Of a stretch of 42,765 nucleotides of DNA, positions 1 through 8,515 are shown one piece after another (the first letter of the stretch is position 1; each line of letters opens with the position of its first letter). The position numbers and the translations under genes are program-made. Source of the stretch: a virus; the IMG/VR virus record IMGVR_UViG_3300037493_003111, positions 1-42,765 of that record; one strand, 5' to 3'. The notes beneath the pieces were generated by a model. That model ran no database searches and was not told the origin of the DNA. It saw nothing but the letters and a program-made list of their open reading frames with translations.

Positions 1-224
1 TTCAGAGATGAAAATTTCAAAGAAAAATCTTTGGAAAGTGTGCTGATAGAAATCGCATCAAAGATTTCAAAAGTAAAATCAAGTCCTGCAAGTGGTAGGG
101 GTGCAAATTCAAAAACCACAACAAAAGAATCAGGTACAATTGATTTTTCTTCATTCAAAACTTGGGATGATTTTTTGAACGCAAATCAGGAATTGCGAAA
201 CCTACGAGTGGGCGATCCAAAACT
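1..224. repeat. Terminal direct repeat, left copy
   Basis: Bases 1-224 match 42542-42765 except for A at 97 versus C at 42638. The mismatch changes an AGG codon to CGG, both arginine, inside the scaffold gene. The reading frame continues across the junction, so this is either assembly overlap of a circular or permuted genome or a real terminal redundancy. The sequence alone does not decide between them. Confidence 0.95.
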
Positions 225-267
225 GAACAAGTATTATGAACAATTTAGGAAAACAAAAGGAGAATGA
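1..267 (+). CDS. Scaffolding protein, C-terminal part (continues from window end)
   Basis: This is the last 88 codons of the gene that starts with ATG at 41921; joined across the repeat the protein is 295 residues. The frame is open from base 1 to the TGA ending at 267. The visible part ends in a charged segment (K-T-K-G-E at the terminus), and the whole protein is rich in Glu/Lys helices. It lies between portal-side genes and the major capsid gene, the usual place of a phage scaffold (GP20-like minor structural family by general character). A TTG at 31 in this frame is only an internal leucine codon and not a start. Role as an internal scaffold for procapsid assembly is inferred from position and composition. 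Confidence 0.75.
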   Translation, partial: FRDENFKEKSLESVLIEIASKISKVKSSPASGRGANSKTTTKESGTIDFSSFKTWDDFLNANQELRNLRVGDPKLNKYYEQFRKTKGE

Positions 268-307
268 TTTAAAAAAATAAAATCATTAATTAAAAAAACA
301 AAAAAAA

Positions 308-1378
308 ATGAGTTCAACTTATGCTTCAACGGTATTGCAGGATGCAATTTATACTGCAATGAAAAAAGATACATTTCAATCATTTGAAACGCGTGGTTCA
401 GTTTACGGTGCATTAGACATCGCAACTGCACAAACCAATATCTTATTACCAAAATCAACAATTCAAAAAATCAAACAGGCAGAAAGCCAAGCGGAAAAAA
501 TCAATGTTTTCAAAAAAGAATCAGAAGGAACGGATGTTGCTTTTGCATGTAGTTTCTCAGGAAATGGTGCAACAGATCGAATGACATTAACCTATGAACC
601 ATTTGTTGAAGGATTCAGTTTATCCTATGGTGATATGAGTGCAAACATGTACACCTATGCAGAAATGTATCAGATGCGCTTTGAAGAAAAAATGAAATCA
701 ATGTACAAAAGAATTGATGAATATGTAGTTTCTATTTTGGAAGCAAATTATTCAGCAGGTGCAGGTGATTCATTTAATCTTTACAATAATGCATTTCAAG
801 TTCCTTTGGATGAATATGATTTATCAGCACAAAGATCAGCATTATGGTTAAACAAATTAAAATCTGATATTCGCAAGAATGATTTTTCAGGTGATAACAT
901 TCACGTATTAGGTGATTCTAATTTAGTTTCTGTTATGTCTGCAATGATTAATCAAGGAACAGGAACACAAACAAATTTAGGTTTTCAATTTCAAGGTGTA
1001 ACTTCAAATTTTACAAACCGTATCGTAAATAACAATGGTATTTATGCAACAGGTTTTGTATTTGAACAAGGTGCATTTGGAATCATTGATTGGATTGATC
1101 CATTATTCAGAGCAGGAAAAGAAATCGGAACAGATGAATGGACATCATTTATTGAACCGCGTTATGGCATGACAATAGGTGTGAAAGTTAAACGTGAATG
1201 TGCAGATAACACTTCTGTTTTTTCAGGAATGACAATGAGTGCAGATTTTCAAGAATCATGGCAGTTTGGTGTAATGGTTGCAGTTCCAATTGCATATTCA
1301 TCAGATGCGAATACTTTCATTTACAAATATGAATTAGATGCAGATAATAATGTTTTATCAGGATCAGGTTCATACTAA
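308..1378 (+). CDS. Major capsid protein, HK97-fold type
   Basis: A 356-residue protein right after the scaffold gene and ahead of a terminator. The N-terminal third is helical and charged, followed by mixed beta-rich sequence with many Gly/Ala/Phe residues and a conserved-looking C-terminal part, as in HK97-fold capsid proteins. Length and position (portal, scaffold, capsid) support the call; no catalytic motif is expected. The start follows a very A-rich leader without a Shine-Dalgarno site. I did not recognise the exact family from sequence alone, so the assignment rests mostly on synteny. The codon pattern is less extremely A+T-rich than the neighbouring tail fibre. Confidence 0.8.
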   Translation: MSSTYASTVLQDAIYTAMKKDTFQSFETRGSVYGALDIATAQTNILLPKSTIQKIKQAESQAEKINVFKKESEGTDVAFACSFSGNGATDRMTLTYEPFVEGFSLSYGDMSANMYTYAEMYQMRFEEKMKSMYKRIDEYVVSILEANYSAGAGDSFNLYNNAFQVPLDEYDLSAQRSALWLNKLKSDIRKNDFSGDNIHVLGDSNLVSVMSAMINQGTGTQTNLGFQFQGVTSNFTNRIVNNNGIYATGFVFEQGAFGIIDWIDPLFRAGKEIGTDEWTSFIEPRYGMTIGVKVKRECADNTSVFSGMTMSADFQESWQFGVMVAVPIAYSSDANTFIYKYELDADNNVLSGSGSY

Positions 1379-1400
1379 TCATAAATGATTAAATAAAAAA

Positions 1401-1432
1401 ATCCTTTACAGAAATGTAAGGGATTTTTTTTT
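1401..1432 (+). terminator. Intrinsic terminator after the capsid gene
   Basis: ATCCTTTACA (1401-1410) pairs with TGTAAGGGAT (1415-1424) around a GAAA tetraloop, ten pairs with one G-T wobble, followed by a run of nine T. It closes the terminase-capsid unit. Confidence 0.9.
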
Positions 1433-1443
1433 AAATTTGTCTT
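1432..1443 (+). promoter_or_regulatory. Promoter -7 element for the tail fibre, probably leaderless
   Basis: TAAATTTG at 1432-1439 matches the Bacteroidetes -7 consensus TAnnTTTG. Only TCTT separates it from the ATG at 1444, so the transcript would begin at or next to the start codon. No clear -33 TTG is seen at the expected distance because that region is the preceding terminator. The same eleven bases, TTTGTCTTATG, occur at 16621. Confidence 0.6.
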
Positions 1444-3450
1444 ATGTATAATAAAGTTAGATATACGCAACAACCTGCAATAAAATATTGGATTTGTGAA
1501 GATGCAATTTGGTTTTCAACTTTCAATCCTGTATTGCGTGAAAATGAAATTGGATTAGAAAAAGATTCATTAACTTTTCAATTTAAACTTGGTGATGGAA
1601 GCACAAGGTGGAATGATTTAAGTTATGTTTCTATTGGTGGTGGTAGTGGAGATTTACAACAAGTAACAGATTTAGGAAATACAACAACAAATGATATTCA
1701 ATTATTATTGAATGCTGAAACTATTTATGGTGCAGGTGGTGGAATTTTATTAGATAATAGTTCACGATTAAGAGAAGGAACAATTGATGCAGGTTTAGGT
1801 GGATCAAAAGGTATTGCACAAATTTGTGGTGTTGGTTATGAATTAAAGTGGGAAGCAGGAAGATTGTATGTAATGAATGGAAGTGGAAATGGAATTAGAT
1901 TTTCATTATATAATTTTAATATTCCACCAACTTCTGCTGATGATGATACAAAAGGATATGCAATAAATTCATTGTGGGTTTTAGATGATAACACAACTTA
2001 TATTTGTAATGATGCAACAACAGGTTCTGCAATTTGGGTGCAGTATTTTAATCCTGTTGCAGTCGATGGAGTAACAATTACAGGTGATGGAACATCAGGA
2101 AATCCATTGGTTTCTGTAAGTGGAAGTGGTGGAATATTGAAAGGCAGTACATCAGGAACAGATACATTTACAACAACAATTGCAGGAGTAACTGCATACA
2201 CAGATGGTGATGCATATTTAATTAGATTTACCAATGGAAACACAACGGGATGCACATTGAACATCAATTCACTTGGCGCAAAAGATTTATATCGAAATAA
2301 CGATGGGTTATTAATAGGCGGTGATATTATCAGCGGTGCTGAAATGTTTTGTATTTACAATTCAACTGCAAATACTTTTCAAGTAATAGGTACTGCACCA
2401 AATACATTATTGGCTTATGTTACCAATGATGATTCCGTAACAATTACAAAAGGAATGCCTGTATATGCATTTGGTGGAACAGGTGATAGAATGACTGTTA
2501 AAAGAGCATACAACACATCAGATTCAACTTCTGCGCAAACTGTGGGATTAGTTTTATCTACATCAATTGCATCAAATCAAAAAGGATTAATTATAATTAA
2601 TGGTTTGTTAGATGGATTAAGCATATTACCAACATCAACTTATGCTGATGGTGATGCAATTTATTTAGGTGCAACCGCAGGAACAATTACCAATGTAAAA
2701 CCATCAGCACCGAATCATTTAGTTTACTTAGGAGTTGTTACAACTGCGAATAATGGAAGCGCAGGGAGAATGTATGTAAGAGTGCAAAACGGCTATGAAA
2801 TTCAGGAATTACATAACGTGAAGATTACTGTTCCAACTTTAAATAACGAAGGAATTTTTTATAATACTTCAAATAGTCTTTGGGAAAACAAAGCAATAAT
2901 TTCTGCATTGTCGGGAACAAAATCCGAATTCGATTCAGCGTGCTCAGATGGAAATTTTGTTTTTGTCGGCGATGCCGTATTGAATCCTGAAGGATGGAAC
3001 GTGATTGTAAAAAGTGCGAATCAAGACGTTACTAATAGTGCTACACTTGTTACCGATACCGATTTACAATTCTCAGTAGTGGCGGGTGGTCATTATATGA
3101 TTGAAATGGATATTGTAATTTCGTGTAATAATACATCAAGCGATTATAAGAACGCATTTAATGTAAGCGCGGGAACAATGATGGGAACGGGATTTATGTT
3201 TGGACCAACGGCAACGGGGACGGCTCAAATAAATATCTATACCTCTAATACCGTAGCGACAAGCACAAGTTTAGTTTTAGGTACGGCGGTTGCAAACATT
3301 GATTTGTTATCAAGTACAAAAATTATATACTCATTTCAAGCGTCAGCAAATGCAACGTGTAGGTATCAATTTTCACAAAATATTGCGATTGCATTAACAA
3401 GCGCAAGAACGTGGAAAGGTTCGATTTTAAAATATAAAAGAATAGATTAA
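1444..3450 (+). CDS. Tail fibre / receptor-binding protein with Mtd-like N-terminus
   Basis: A 668-residue structural protein. Residues about 28-60 carry the pattern of the Mtd N-terminal family (N-P-V-L-x-E-N-E-I-G, then K-x-G-D-G-x-x-x-W-N-D-L), which forms the virion-attachment end in several phage fibres. Residues 65-320 are Gly/Thr/Asn-rich and beta-like. Residues about 321-450 look like the repeated fibre module of Bacteroidetes phages (K-G-M-P-V-Y..., G-D-A-I-Y-L-G). The C-terminal part from about residue 485 has a visibly different base composition with many CG dinucleotides, suggesting an exchanged receptor-binding tip. It starts from what looks like a leaderless promoter after the capsid terminator, so it is probably expressed separately from the capsid. 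Confidence 0.75.
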   Translation: MYNKVRYTQQPAIKYWICEDAIWFSTFNPVLRENEIGLEKDSLTFQFKLGDGSTRWNDLSYVSIGGGSGDLQQVTDLGNTTTNDIQLLLNAETIYGAGGGILLDNSSRLREGTIDAGLGGSKGIAQICGVGYELKWEAGRLYVMNGSGNGIRFSLYNFNIPPTSADDDTKGYAINSLWVLDDNTTYICNDATTGSAIWVQYFNPVAVDGVTITGDGTSGNPLVSVSGSGGILKGSTSGTDTFTTTIAGVTAYTDGDAYLIRFTNGNTTGCTLNINSLGAKDLYRNNDGLLIGGDIISGAEMFCIYNSTANTFQVIGTAPNTLLAYVTNDDSVTITKGMPVYAFGGTGDRMTVKRAYNTSDSTSAQTVGLVLSTSIASNQKGLIIINGLLDGLSILPTSTYADGDAIYLGATAGTITNVKPSAPNHLVYLGVVTTANNGSAGRMYVRVQNGYEIQELHNVKITVPTLNNEGIFYNTSNSLWENKAIISALSGTKSEFDSACSDGNFVFVGDAVLNPEGWNVIVKSANQDVTNSATLVTDTDLQFSVVAGGHYMIEMDIVISCNNTSSDYKNAFNVSAGTMMGTGFMFGPTATGTAQINIYTSNTVATSTSLVLGTAVANIDLLSSTKIIYSFQASANATCRYQFSQNIAIALTSARTWKGSILKYKRID

Positions 3451-3452
3451 TT

Positions 3453-3803
3453 ATGGGATTAATAATTAGCCAAGGAATGCCAACACAAATTACAAATGAA
3501 GATGGCATAATAAGTACGTTGGATGCGAAAAAAATTCACATCAAAGGAACGGATATTGAATTGCAATCGGTGTACGGTCGTGCGTCATTAATATGTTTAC
3601 AAGATGGGTTGACAATATCGGTTTCGGTTAAAACTTATATTGATTATTATTCATATAAAAATGCCAATGAATTAATGACCGACATCAATCAATTATCTTT
3701 TGATTTTGTGATTTCAGAAACGGAAACGCAATCGATTGACGTTGCTTTAGAATATGCAAAAAATAGATTCATCGAAATGGGTTACACCTGCGAAATAAAT
3801 TAA
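3453..3803 (+). CDS. Hypothetical protein downstream of tail fibre
   Basis: A 116-residue protein with no family I recognise. The N-terminal half is beta-rich, with repeated short hydrophobic stretches; the C-terminal part is helical (A-L-E-Y-A-K-N-R-F-I-E-M-G-Y). It starts three bases after the fibre stop and shares the CG-richer composition of the fibre tip, unlike the genes that follow. That shared composition suggests it travelled with the tip, for example as a fibre accessory or assembly factor. This role is an inference. Confidence 0.6.
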   Translation: MGLIISQGMPTQITNEDGIISTLDAKKIHIKGTDIELQSVYGRASLICLQDGLTISVSVKTYIDYYSYKNANELMTDINQLSFDFVISETETQSIDVALEYAKNRFIEMGYTCEIN

Positions 3804-3809
3804 ATTAAT

Positions 3810-4550
3810 TTGAAATATTTTATAATAGCATCAGGATTTAATTGCGCATCATTTGTGAAATCATGCTATGAATCATTAATTAAATTAGGAAATAATTATG
3901 AGTGGGAAGCAGAATTAATTGATGATGGAAGCACAGATAATTTTGAAACACAAAAGGCATTATTAAATTTGCCAAAAGATAATAGAATAAAAATAAGTTA
4001 TTTCAAAGATAATTTAGGTGCATCACATAGAAGATTTTTTTCAATACAAAATGCAAATTTAAGTGATGAAGATGTAATTATTTTATTAGGATTAGATGAT
4101 CAATTATTACCAAATGCATTAATACAAATTGATGCATATTATTCAACAGGTGTTTGGATGACATACGGAAATTGGATGAATCAATATAAACAATCATTAA
4201 CACCATTGTTTTTACGTTTCAATGATAAAATTCATTTAAACAGAAATTACAGAACAGAGAAATACAGATCAACTGCACCAAATACATTTAAGAAATTTTT
4301 GTTTAATCAAATGAGTGAAGAAGATTTTAAATTTAAAGGTGAATGGATTAAAGCAACAACAGAAAGTAATTTAATGTTTTCCTGTATGGAAATGTGCGGA
4401 AAAGAAAAAATTGGAGTTATTACAAAACCAATTTATTTATACAACAAAGGAAGAATTGACAATGCAAGATCAAGGTTTGGAGAAAAATATCAGAATGAAA
4501 TTTATGCAGATGTAGTTTCAAAACCAAAAAGAAATTTATTAATTAGATGA
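3810..4550 (+). CDS. Family 2-type glycosyltransferase (GT-A fold)
   Basis: A 246-residue protein. The N-terminus follows the GT2 pattern: a beta strand, a helix, then D-D-G-S-T-D at residues 38-43 (nucleotide-sugar binding), K-D-N-L-G-A-S at 66-72, and L-D-D at 95-97 in the position of the metal-binding DxD motif. It would transfer a sugar from a nucleotide sugar to an unknown acceptor. TTG at 3810 is the only sensible start; the next in-frame ATG lies beyond the catalytic core. Its end overlaps the next gene by four bases (ATGA), and it opens a cassette of sugar-transfer and methyl-transfer genes inside the tail region. The composition returns to the low-CG style of the phage. Confidence 0.85.
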   Translation: MKYFIIASGFNCASFVKSCYESLIKLGNNYEWEAELIDDGSTDNFETQKALLNLPKDNRIKISYFKDNLGASHRRFFSIQNANLSDEDVIILLGLDDQLLPNALIQIDAYYSTGVWMTYGNWMNQYKQSLTPLFLRFNDKIHLNRNYRTEKYRSTAPNTFKKFLFNQMSEEDFKFKGEWIKATTESNLMFSCMEMCGKEKIGVITKPIYLYNKGRIDNARSRFGEKYQNEIYADVVSKPKRNLLIR

Positions 4551-5461
4551 AAGTAATTTTTATTTCACATCAGGATTATGCAAACTTTTCATTTGATAAA
4601 AGTGAATCATTAAAATTATTTGGTGTTGATGCTGAATCATTCGTTTATAAAAAGCATCCATTTGGATATTCAGAACAAGCAAAAGTTGTTGATGAAACGG
4701 GAATGAAAAAACAAATTGCAGAAGCAGATGTAATTCATGTAATGCATTCATGTGGAACAATGTGGGATTTAGTAAAAGATACAGGAAAAAAAATTTATGT
4801 TTGGCATACAGGAACACGATACAGAACAGAACCTGAAAAACATAATTCACGATGGAATCCAATTATTGAAAAATCAATTTATGCATTAGGAGAATTTGAA
4901 AATCTTGGATGCAAAAACGGAGAATATTTTTCAATTACAATTAATACAGATAAAATAAAATTTGTTTCAAGCAATAATTCTAAAATAACATTTGGACATT
5001 TTCCAAGTAATCCGCAGGTAAAAGGAACAATGACAATTACAAGAACATTATCAGAAGTAAACCGCATAAGATTTAGAAAATTTGAACAAAATCTTTCTGT
5101 AAAAAGATGTGATTTTAATTCACAGTTAAAAAGGATTGCAGGAATTGATGTTTACATTGAGATGTGCGCGACAAGGCAAGGAACAAAGCCTTATGGATCA
5201 TTTGGAACAACTGCATTAGAATGTTCTGCAATGGGCAAACCTACAATTACAAATATGCTTTGGGAAAATGTTTACAAAAAGTATTATGGTGAACATAAAT
5301 TAATTATTGCAAATTCAAGTAGTGATTTAAAAAAAAGATTAATTGAATTTTGTGATATGAATTTAAATGAATTAAAAATAATGAGTGAAGAAGTTAGAAA
5401 TTTTGTTGAAGAAAAACATTCATATCAAGCAACAGGAAAAAGATTATTAAATTATTTATGA
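4547..5461 (+). CDS. Glycosyltransferase, GT-B / family 4-like
   Basis: A 304-residue protein. A Rossmann-like N-terminal half (strand K-V-I-F-I-S, later A-D-V-I-H-V-M-H) is followed by a C-terminal nucleotide-sugar-binding half with P-Y-G-S-F-G-T-T-A-L-E-C and A-M-G-K-P-T-I at about residues 214-235, the usual GT-4 acidic loop with the conserved glutamate. A short helical C-terminus follows. It overlaps the previous and next genes by four bases each, so translation of the cassette is probably coupled. The acceptor is unknown. Being slightly shorter than typical cellular GT4 enzymes suits a phage enzyme. Confidence 0.8.
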   Translation: MKVIFISHQDYANFSFDKSESLKLFGVDAESFVYKKHPFGYSEQAKVVDETGMKKQIAEADVIHVMHSCGTMWDLVKDTGKKIYVWHTGTRYRTEPEKHNSRWNPIIEKSIYALGEFENLGCKNGEYFSITINTDKIKFVSSNNSKITFGHFPSNPQVKGTMTITRTLSEVNRIRFRKFEQNLSVKRCDFNSQLKRIAGIDVYIEMCATRQGTKPYGSFGTTALECSAMGKPTITNMLWENVYKKYYGEHKLIIANSSSDLKKRLIEFCDMNLNELKIMSEEVRNFVEEKHSYQATGKRLLNYL

Positions 5462-5571
5462 CAGAAGCAGGGCAATATAATTTTGAACCAAAAGATCCTA
5501 AAAGTGGATGTTTGATTGTTACATTATTTACATTTATTTTTTGGATTACAATTTTATACATCATATCATGA
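5458..5571 (+). CDS. Small single-pass membrane protein
   Basis: A 37-residue ORF: a polar N-terminus (about 17 residues, with P-K-D-P-K-S-G) and then one hydrophobic segment rich in I, L, F and W running to the C-terminus. It starts with the ATG of an ATGA overlap with the upstream glycosyltransferase and ends in another ATGA overlap with the methyltransferase, so it fits exactly between two coupled genes. That phasing is the main support for it being real. It might tether or assist the glycosylation enzymes at the membrane, which is speculation. Confidence 0.6.
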   Translation: MTEAGQYNFEPKDPKSGCLIVTLFTFIFWITILYIIS

Positions 5572-6125
5572 CAAAAGAAGAATACATAAATAAGTTGCGT
5601 AAATTTAATTCAACAGAAAAATATATTTTAGAATTAGATTTTTTATTGGGATTAATACAACCATATCCAAATAATAAAATAATTGATTACGGTTGCGGTG
5701 TTGGTACTGCGGTTAAATATTACAGGAACATAACGCAAAGAATTTCGTTTATGGGTTTTGACATTGTTGATCATGTATCAACAGAAAAAACAAAAACACC
5801 TTTATGGTTTATTCAGGAATTAGAAAATTGTGATGTTGTTTATTTTTTACATTCATTTGCACATATTCCAAATATTTCAAAAGTATTATTAGAGATGCGC
5901 GAGAAAGTAAAAAAGAAAGTAATTGTAATTACACCAAATGCTCAATGGTTACGATTGCAGATAAATGAAAATTATATTCCTGATCCAACAGTTGTGATGC
6001 ATTATACACATGATGAATTAGTAGAAACATTTGAAGATGTTGGATTTAAAATTTCCATTAGCGGACAGTTTGGAATCCGCGCAAACAATCAACACGAAAG
6101 ATTATTTTTAGTTGCAAAGCCATGA
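5568..6125 (+). CDS. SAM-dependent methyltransferase, class I
   Basis: A 185-residue protein with motif I D-Y-G-C-G-V-G-T at residues 40-47, followed by an acidic strand end (G-F-D-I-V) and a motif-IV-like segment (C-D-V-V-Y-F-L-H-S) typical of small class I methyltransferases, then V-I-V-I-T-P-N. The start chosen is the ATG at 5568 because it overlaps the stop of the small membrane gene (ATGA); an upstream TTG at 5508 would run through that gene. Next to three glycosyltransferases it may methylate a sugar, as in O-methylated glycans. A DNA target is unlikely because there is no (D/N)PPY motif. Confidence 0.8.
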   Translation: MTKEEYINKLRKFNSTEKYILELDFLLGLIQPYPNNKIIDYGCGVGTAVKYYRNITQRISFMGFDIVDHVSTEKTKTPLWFIQELENCDVVYFLHSFAHIPNISKVLLEMREKVKKKVIVITPNAQWLRLQINENYIPDPTVVMHYTHDELVETFEDVGFKISISGQFGIRANNQHERLFLVAKP

Positions 6126-6883
6126 CAACAATCGTTTATCCTTACCTGCATAGATTATCACAAGGTGATGAATTAAAGTATTCAATTAGATCATTATGTA
6201 AATATGCCAAATTTGATTTTGATATTGTTTTAGTTGGTGATAAACCTGATTGGTATAATGGTAAATTTATTCCAACAACACCAATTAGAAATAAAAGATT
6301 TACACGCGCATTTGATATTGCAAAAAAATTAGAAATCATTTGTGAATCAAAAATAATTTCAGAAAATTTTATTTACATGTATGATGATCAGTATTTCATT
6401 AATGATGTTTATTTATCTGATTTAGAAAAATCAATTTCAATAAACGAAATCAAAGAAAGAAGAAAACCAAATGTAGGTTCAGAAGTTTGGCGCGAATTAA
6501 TGAGCAGAACAGTTGATGCATTAGTAAGTAATGGAAATGATATTGTTTACAATTATGAAACACATTTACCAAGAACATTAAATAAAAAAAAATTGAAATT
6601 AATTATTGATGCTTATGATTTGCATCATGTTCCATTACTATTTAATACTCTTTATTTTAATGAATATTTTGAACAACCTGAAATCATTCTTGAAAAAGAA
6701 AACAAAATTAAAGCAGGTATTTACAAAGCAATGACAAGTGATGAAATCCGTAATTTATGCGCAAGTAAATTAATAATGAATCATGGAGAAAAAGCATTTA
6801 ATCATCCGTTAAAATTATTTTTAAAGAATACATACCATAAAATTTGTAAATTTGAATTAAATTATAATAAAGATGATAAATAA
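6122..6883 (+). CDS. Stealth-type glycosyl/sugar-phosphate transferase-like protein
   Basis: A 253-residue protein. It opens with a GT-A-like strand-helix (V-Y-P-Y-L-H-R, then D-F-D-I-V-L-V-G-D), and residues 85-93 read Y-M-Y-D-D-Q-Y-F-I, closely matching the metal-binding conserved region 2 of Stealth proteins (hexose-1-phosphate transferases of capsule synthesis), followed by H-H-V-P near residue 168, reminiscent of region 3. It overlaps the upstream methyltransferase by four bases and the downstream structural gene by eleven. It probably transfers a sugar or sugar-phosphate within the same pathway as the two upstream transferases. Family placement is from motif resemblance only. Confidence 0.65.
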   Translation: MTTIVYPYLHRLSQGDELKYSIRSLCKYAKFDFDIVLVGDKPDWYNGKFIPTTPIRNKRFTRAFDIAKKLEIICESKIISENFIYMYDDQYFINDVYLSDLEKSISINEIKERRKPNVGSEVWRELMSRTVDALVSNGNDIVYNYETHLPRTLNKKKLKLIIDAYDLHHVPLLFNTLYFNEYFEQPEIILEKENKIKAGIYKAMTSDEIRNLCASKLIMNHGEKAFNHPLKLFLKNTYHKICKFELNYNKDDK

Positions 6884-8021
6884 TGCGCAAATAAAAGAAT
6901 GTTTTCAATGCCTTGTTGGATGGAAAGAATCTGCATCAGCAGGAACATGTTATGAAGAATTAACCGCTGATTTGAAACATTCAGATTCTGAAATTTATGT
7001 TAATGATTTACCTGCGGTGAAATTAGAAATCATCAATGAAATGTTAGGCAAAGATCAGAATGTTGTAAATAATTATTTAACTGAATTATATTCTGATTCA
7101 TCAATAAAAGTTGTTAGATCATTTATTACTACGCACAAAAAAAATAATTATGCAAAAGCAATTTTGGAAAATTATGATTTAGGAATTTATGCGCAGAACA
7201 TTAGAAGAAATGAAACAAAGCAAAATAGATTTGTTGGTTTTGAAATTATTCCACATAGTGGAAATTCAGTAAATGCACAAGTAATGCAAATAGGTGGAAT
7301 GTTTTCTTCAACACAGGAAATATTACCAATTTATTTTTATTCAAGCAAACAAGCAGATCCGATTTTAACTTTTAATGCAACCATAACAAAAGCAAATTCA
7401 TTAGTTTGGTTTGATTTATCTGTTGTTGCATCAGGAAGTGGATCATCATCTGATTCCTGCAATACATTATTAGAAATAATTGCAAAATCAATTAATGAAG
7501 ATTTAGGAAATAATGCAAGGTATTACATTGGATATTATGAAGGAGATTTAGATGCAAATAATTATTCTATTCAAACACAAACTTCATGTTTATCCTGTGG
7601 ATCACGCGCAAAAAAAATGAATTCATATGCGACAATAAGACCAATTGAAGTTAGATCAGGAAATATTTATAATGATGCAACATTATTTGATTTAACATCT
7701 GTTGGATATACAACAACAACTTATGGATTGCATATAAAATTGAATATTACCTGTGATATTTCACAAATCATTTGTGATAATAAAATGTTATTTGCAGAAG
7801 CGCAAAGATTACAACAGGCAATTACTATTCTATGGGATTGTTATAATTCAACTGCATTAAATAGAATTATGGCATCGAAAAAAGAAGATTTCAGATTAAT
7901 GGCAGAAAAATATGAAAGTGATTTAGGAGAAGTTTTAAAATCATTAACAGTTGATTTTTCAAATGTAGATCCAATTTGTGTTGGAAGTAAAAAATCAGTT
8001 TTTGGTTTAATGAATATGTAA
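6873..8021 (+). CDS. Putative structural protein (head-tail region)
   Basis: A 382-residue protein I do not recognise. The N-terminal 130 residues are helical with C-x-x-C near the start (E-C-F-Q-C), the middle is beta-rich and Ser/Gly-rich, and C-x-x-C appears again (C-L-S-C-G-S) at about residues 239-244. The C-terminal 90 residues are helical. It sits where connector and minor head proteins are found, directly before a gp10-like completion protein, and is translationally coupled to the upstream gene by an eleven-base overlap. A virion role is inferred from position. Confidence 0.6.
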   Translation: MINNAQIKECFQCLVGWKESASAGTCYEELTADLKHSDSEIYVNDLPAVKLEIINEMLGKDQNVVNNYLTELYSDSSIKVVRSFITTHKKNNYAKAILENYDLGIYAQNIRRNETKQNRFVGFEIIPHSGNSVNAQVMQIGGMFSSTQEILPIYFYSSKQADPILTFNATITKANSLVWFDLSVVASGSGSSSDSCNTLLEIIAKSINEDLGNNARYYIGYYEGDLDANNYSIQTQTSCLSCGSRAKKMNSYATIRPIEVRSGNIYNDATLFDLTSVGYTTTTYGLHIKLNITCDISQIICDNKMLFAEAQRLQQAITILWDCYNSTALNRIMASKKEDFRLMAEKYESDLGEVLKSLTVDFSNVDPICVGSKKSVFGLMNM

Positions 8022-8031
8022 AAAATTAGTT

Positions 8032-8511
8032 ATGCCATTATCAAGTTGGATTAATAAATTAGAAAATTTAGAAAATATTATTGCCGATGCAATGGAAGAT
8101 GCAGTTGATAATAGTGAAAATACCATTGTTGAGATGCAAAAAGATCGGATGGAATTAGGTATTGATACGAATGGAAAACCAATTGAATTTGTTGGACATT
8201 TGCGTAGTTCTGAATTAACTTCTAATGGTGCATACACAAAAAAATATGCAAATTATAAAACAAAAAAAGGTGGGCAAACTGCATTTGTTGATTTGGAATT
8301 AACAGGAAAATATAAAAATGGATTGAAAGCGAAAACACAAAAAACAAATGATTCTATTGATGTTGATATTGAATCAAATGTTGAATATGAAAAATATATC
8401 AAAAAGAATTATGATAATATTTATGGTTTGAGCAAATCACAGGAAAAAGAAATTAAAAAAGAAATTGCAAACAAAATAGAAGTTAAAGTAAAAAATTATT
8501 TAAGTTTATAA
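8032..8511 (+). CDS. Head-tail joining / tail completion protein (gp10-like)
   Basis: A 159-residue protein: a long N-terminal helix with acidic residues (I-A-D-A-M-E-D-A-V-D-N), a D-x-x-G-K-P segment, Y-T-K-K-Y-A-N-Y-K, then V-D-L-E-L-T-G-K-Y-K-N-G-L, the typical layout of HK97 gp10 / phage virion morphogenesis proteins, and a charged C-terminal helix. Such proteins close the head-tail junction. The next gene has the size and place of a tail terminator. Start is the first ATG after the previous stop, without a Shine-Dalgarno site. Confidence 0.6.
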   Translation: MPLSSWINKLENLENIIADAMEDAVDNSENTIVEMQKDRMELGIDTNGKPIEFVGHLRSSELTSNGAYTKKYANYKTKKGGQTAFVDLELTGKYKNGLKAKTQKTNDSIDVDIESNVEYEKYIKKNYDNIYGLSKSQEKEIKKEIANKIEVKVKNYLSL

Positions 8512-8515
8512 AATT

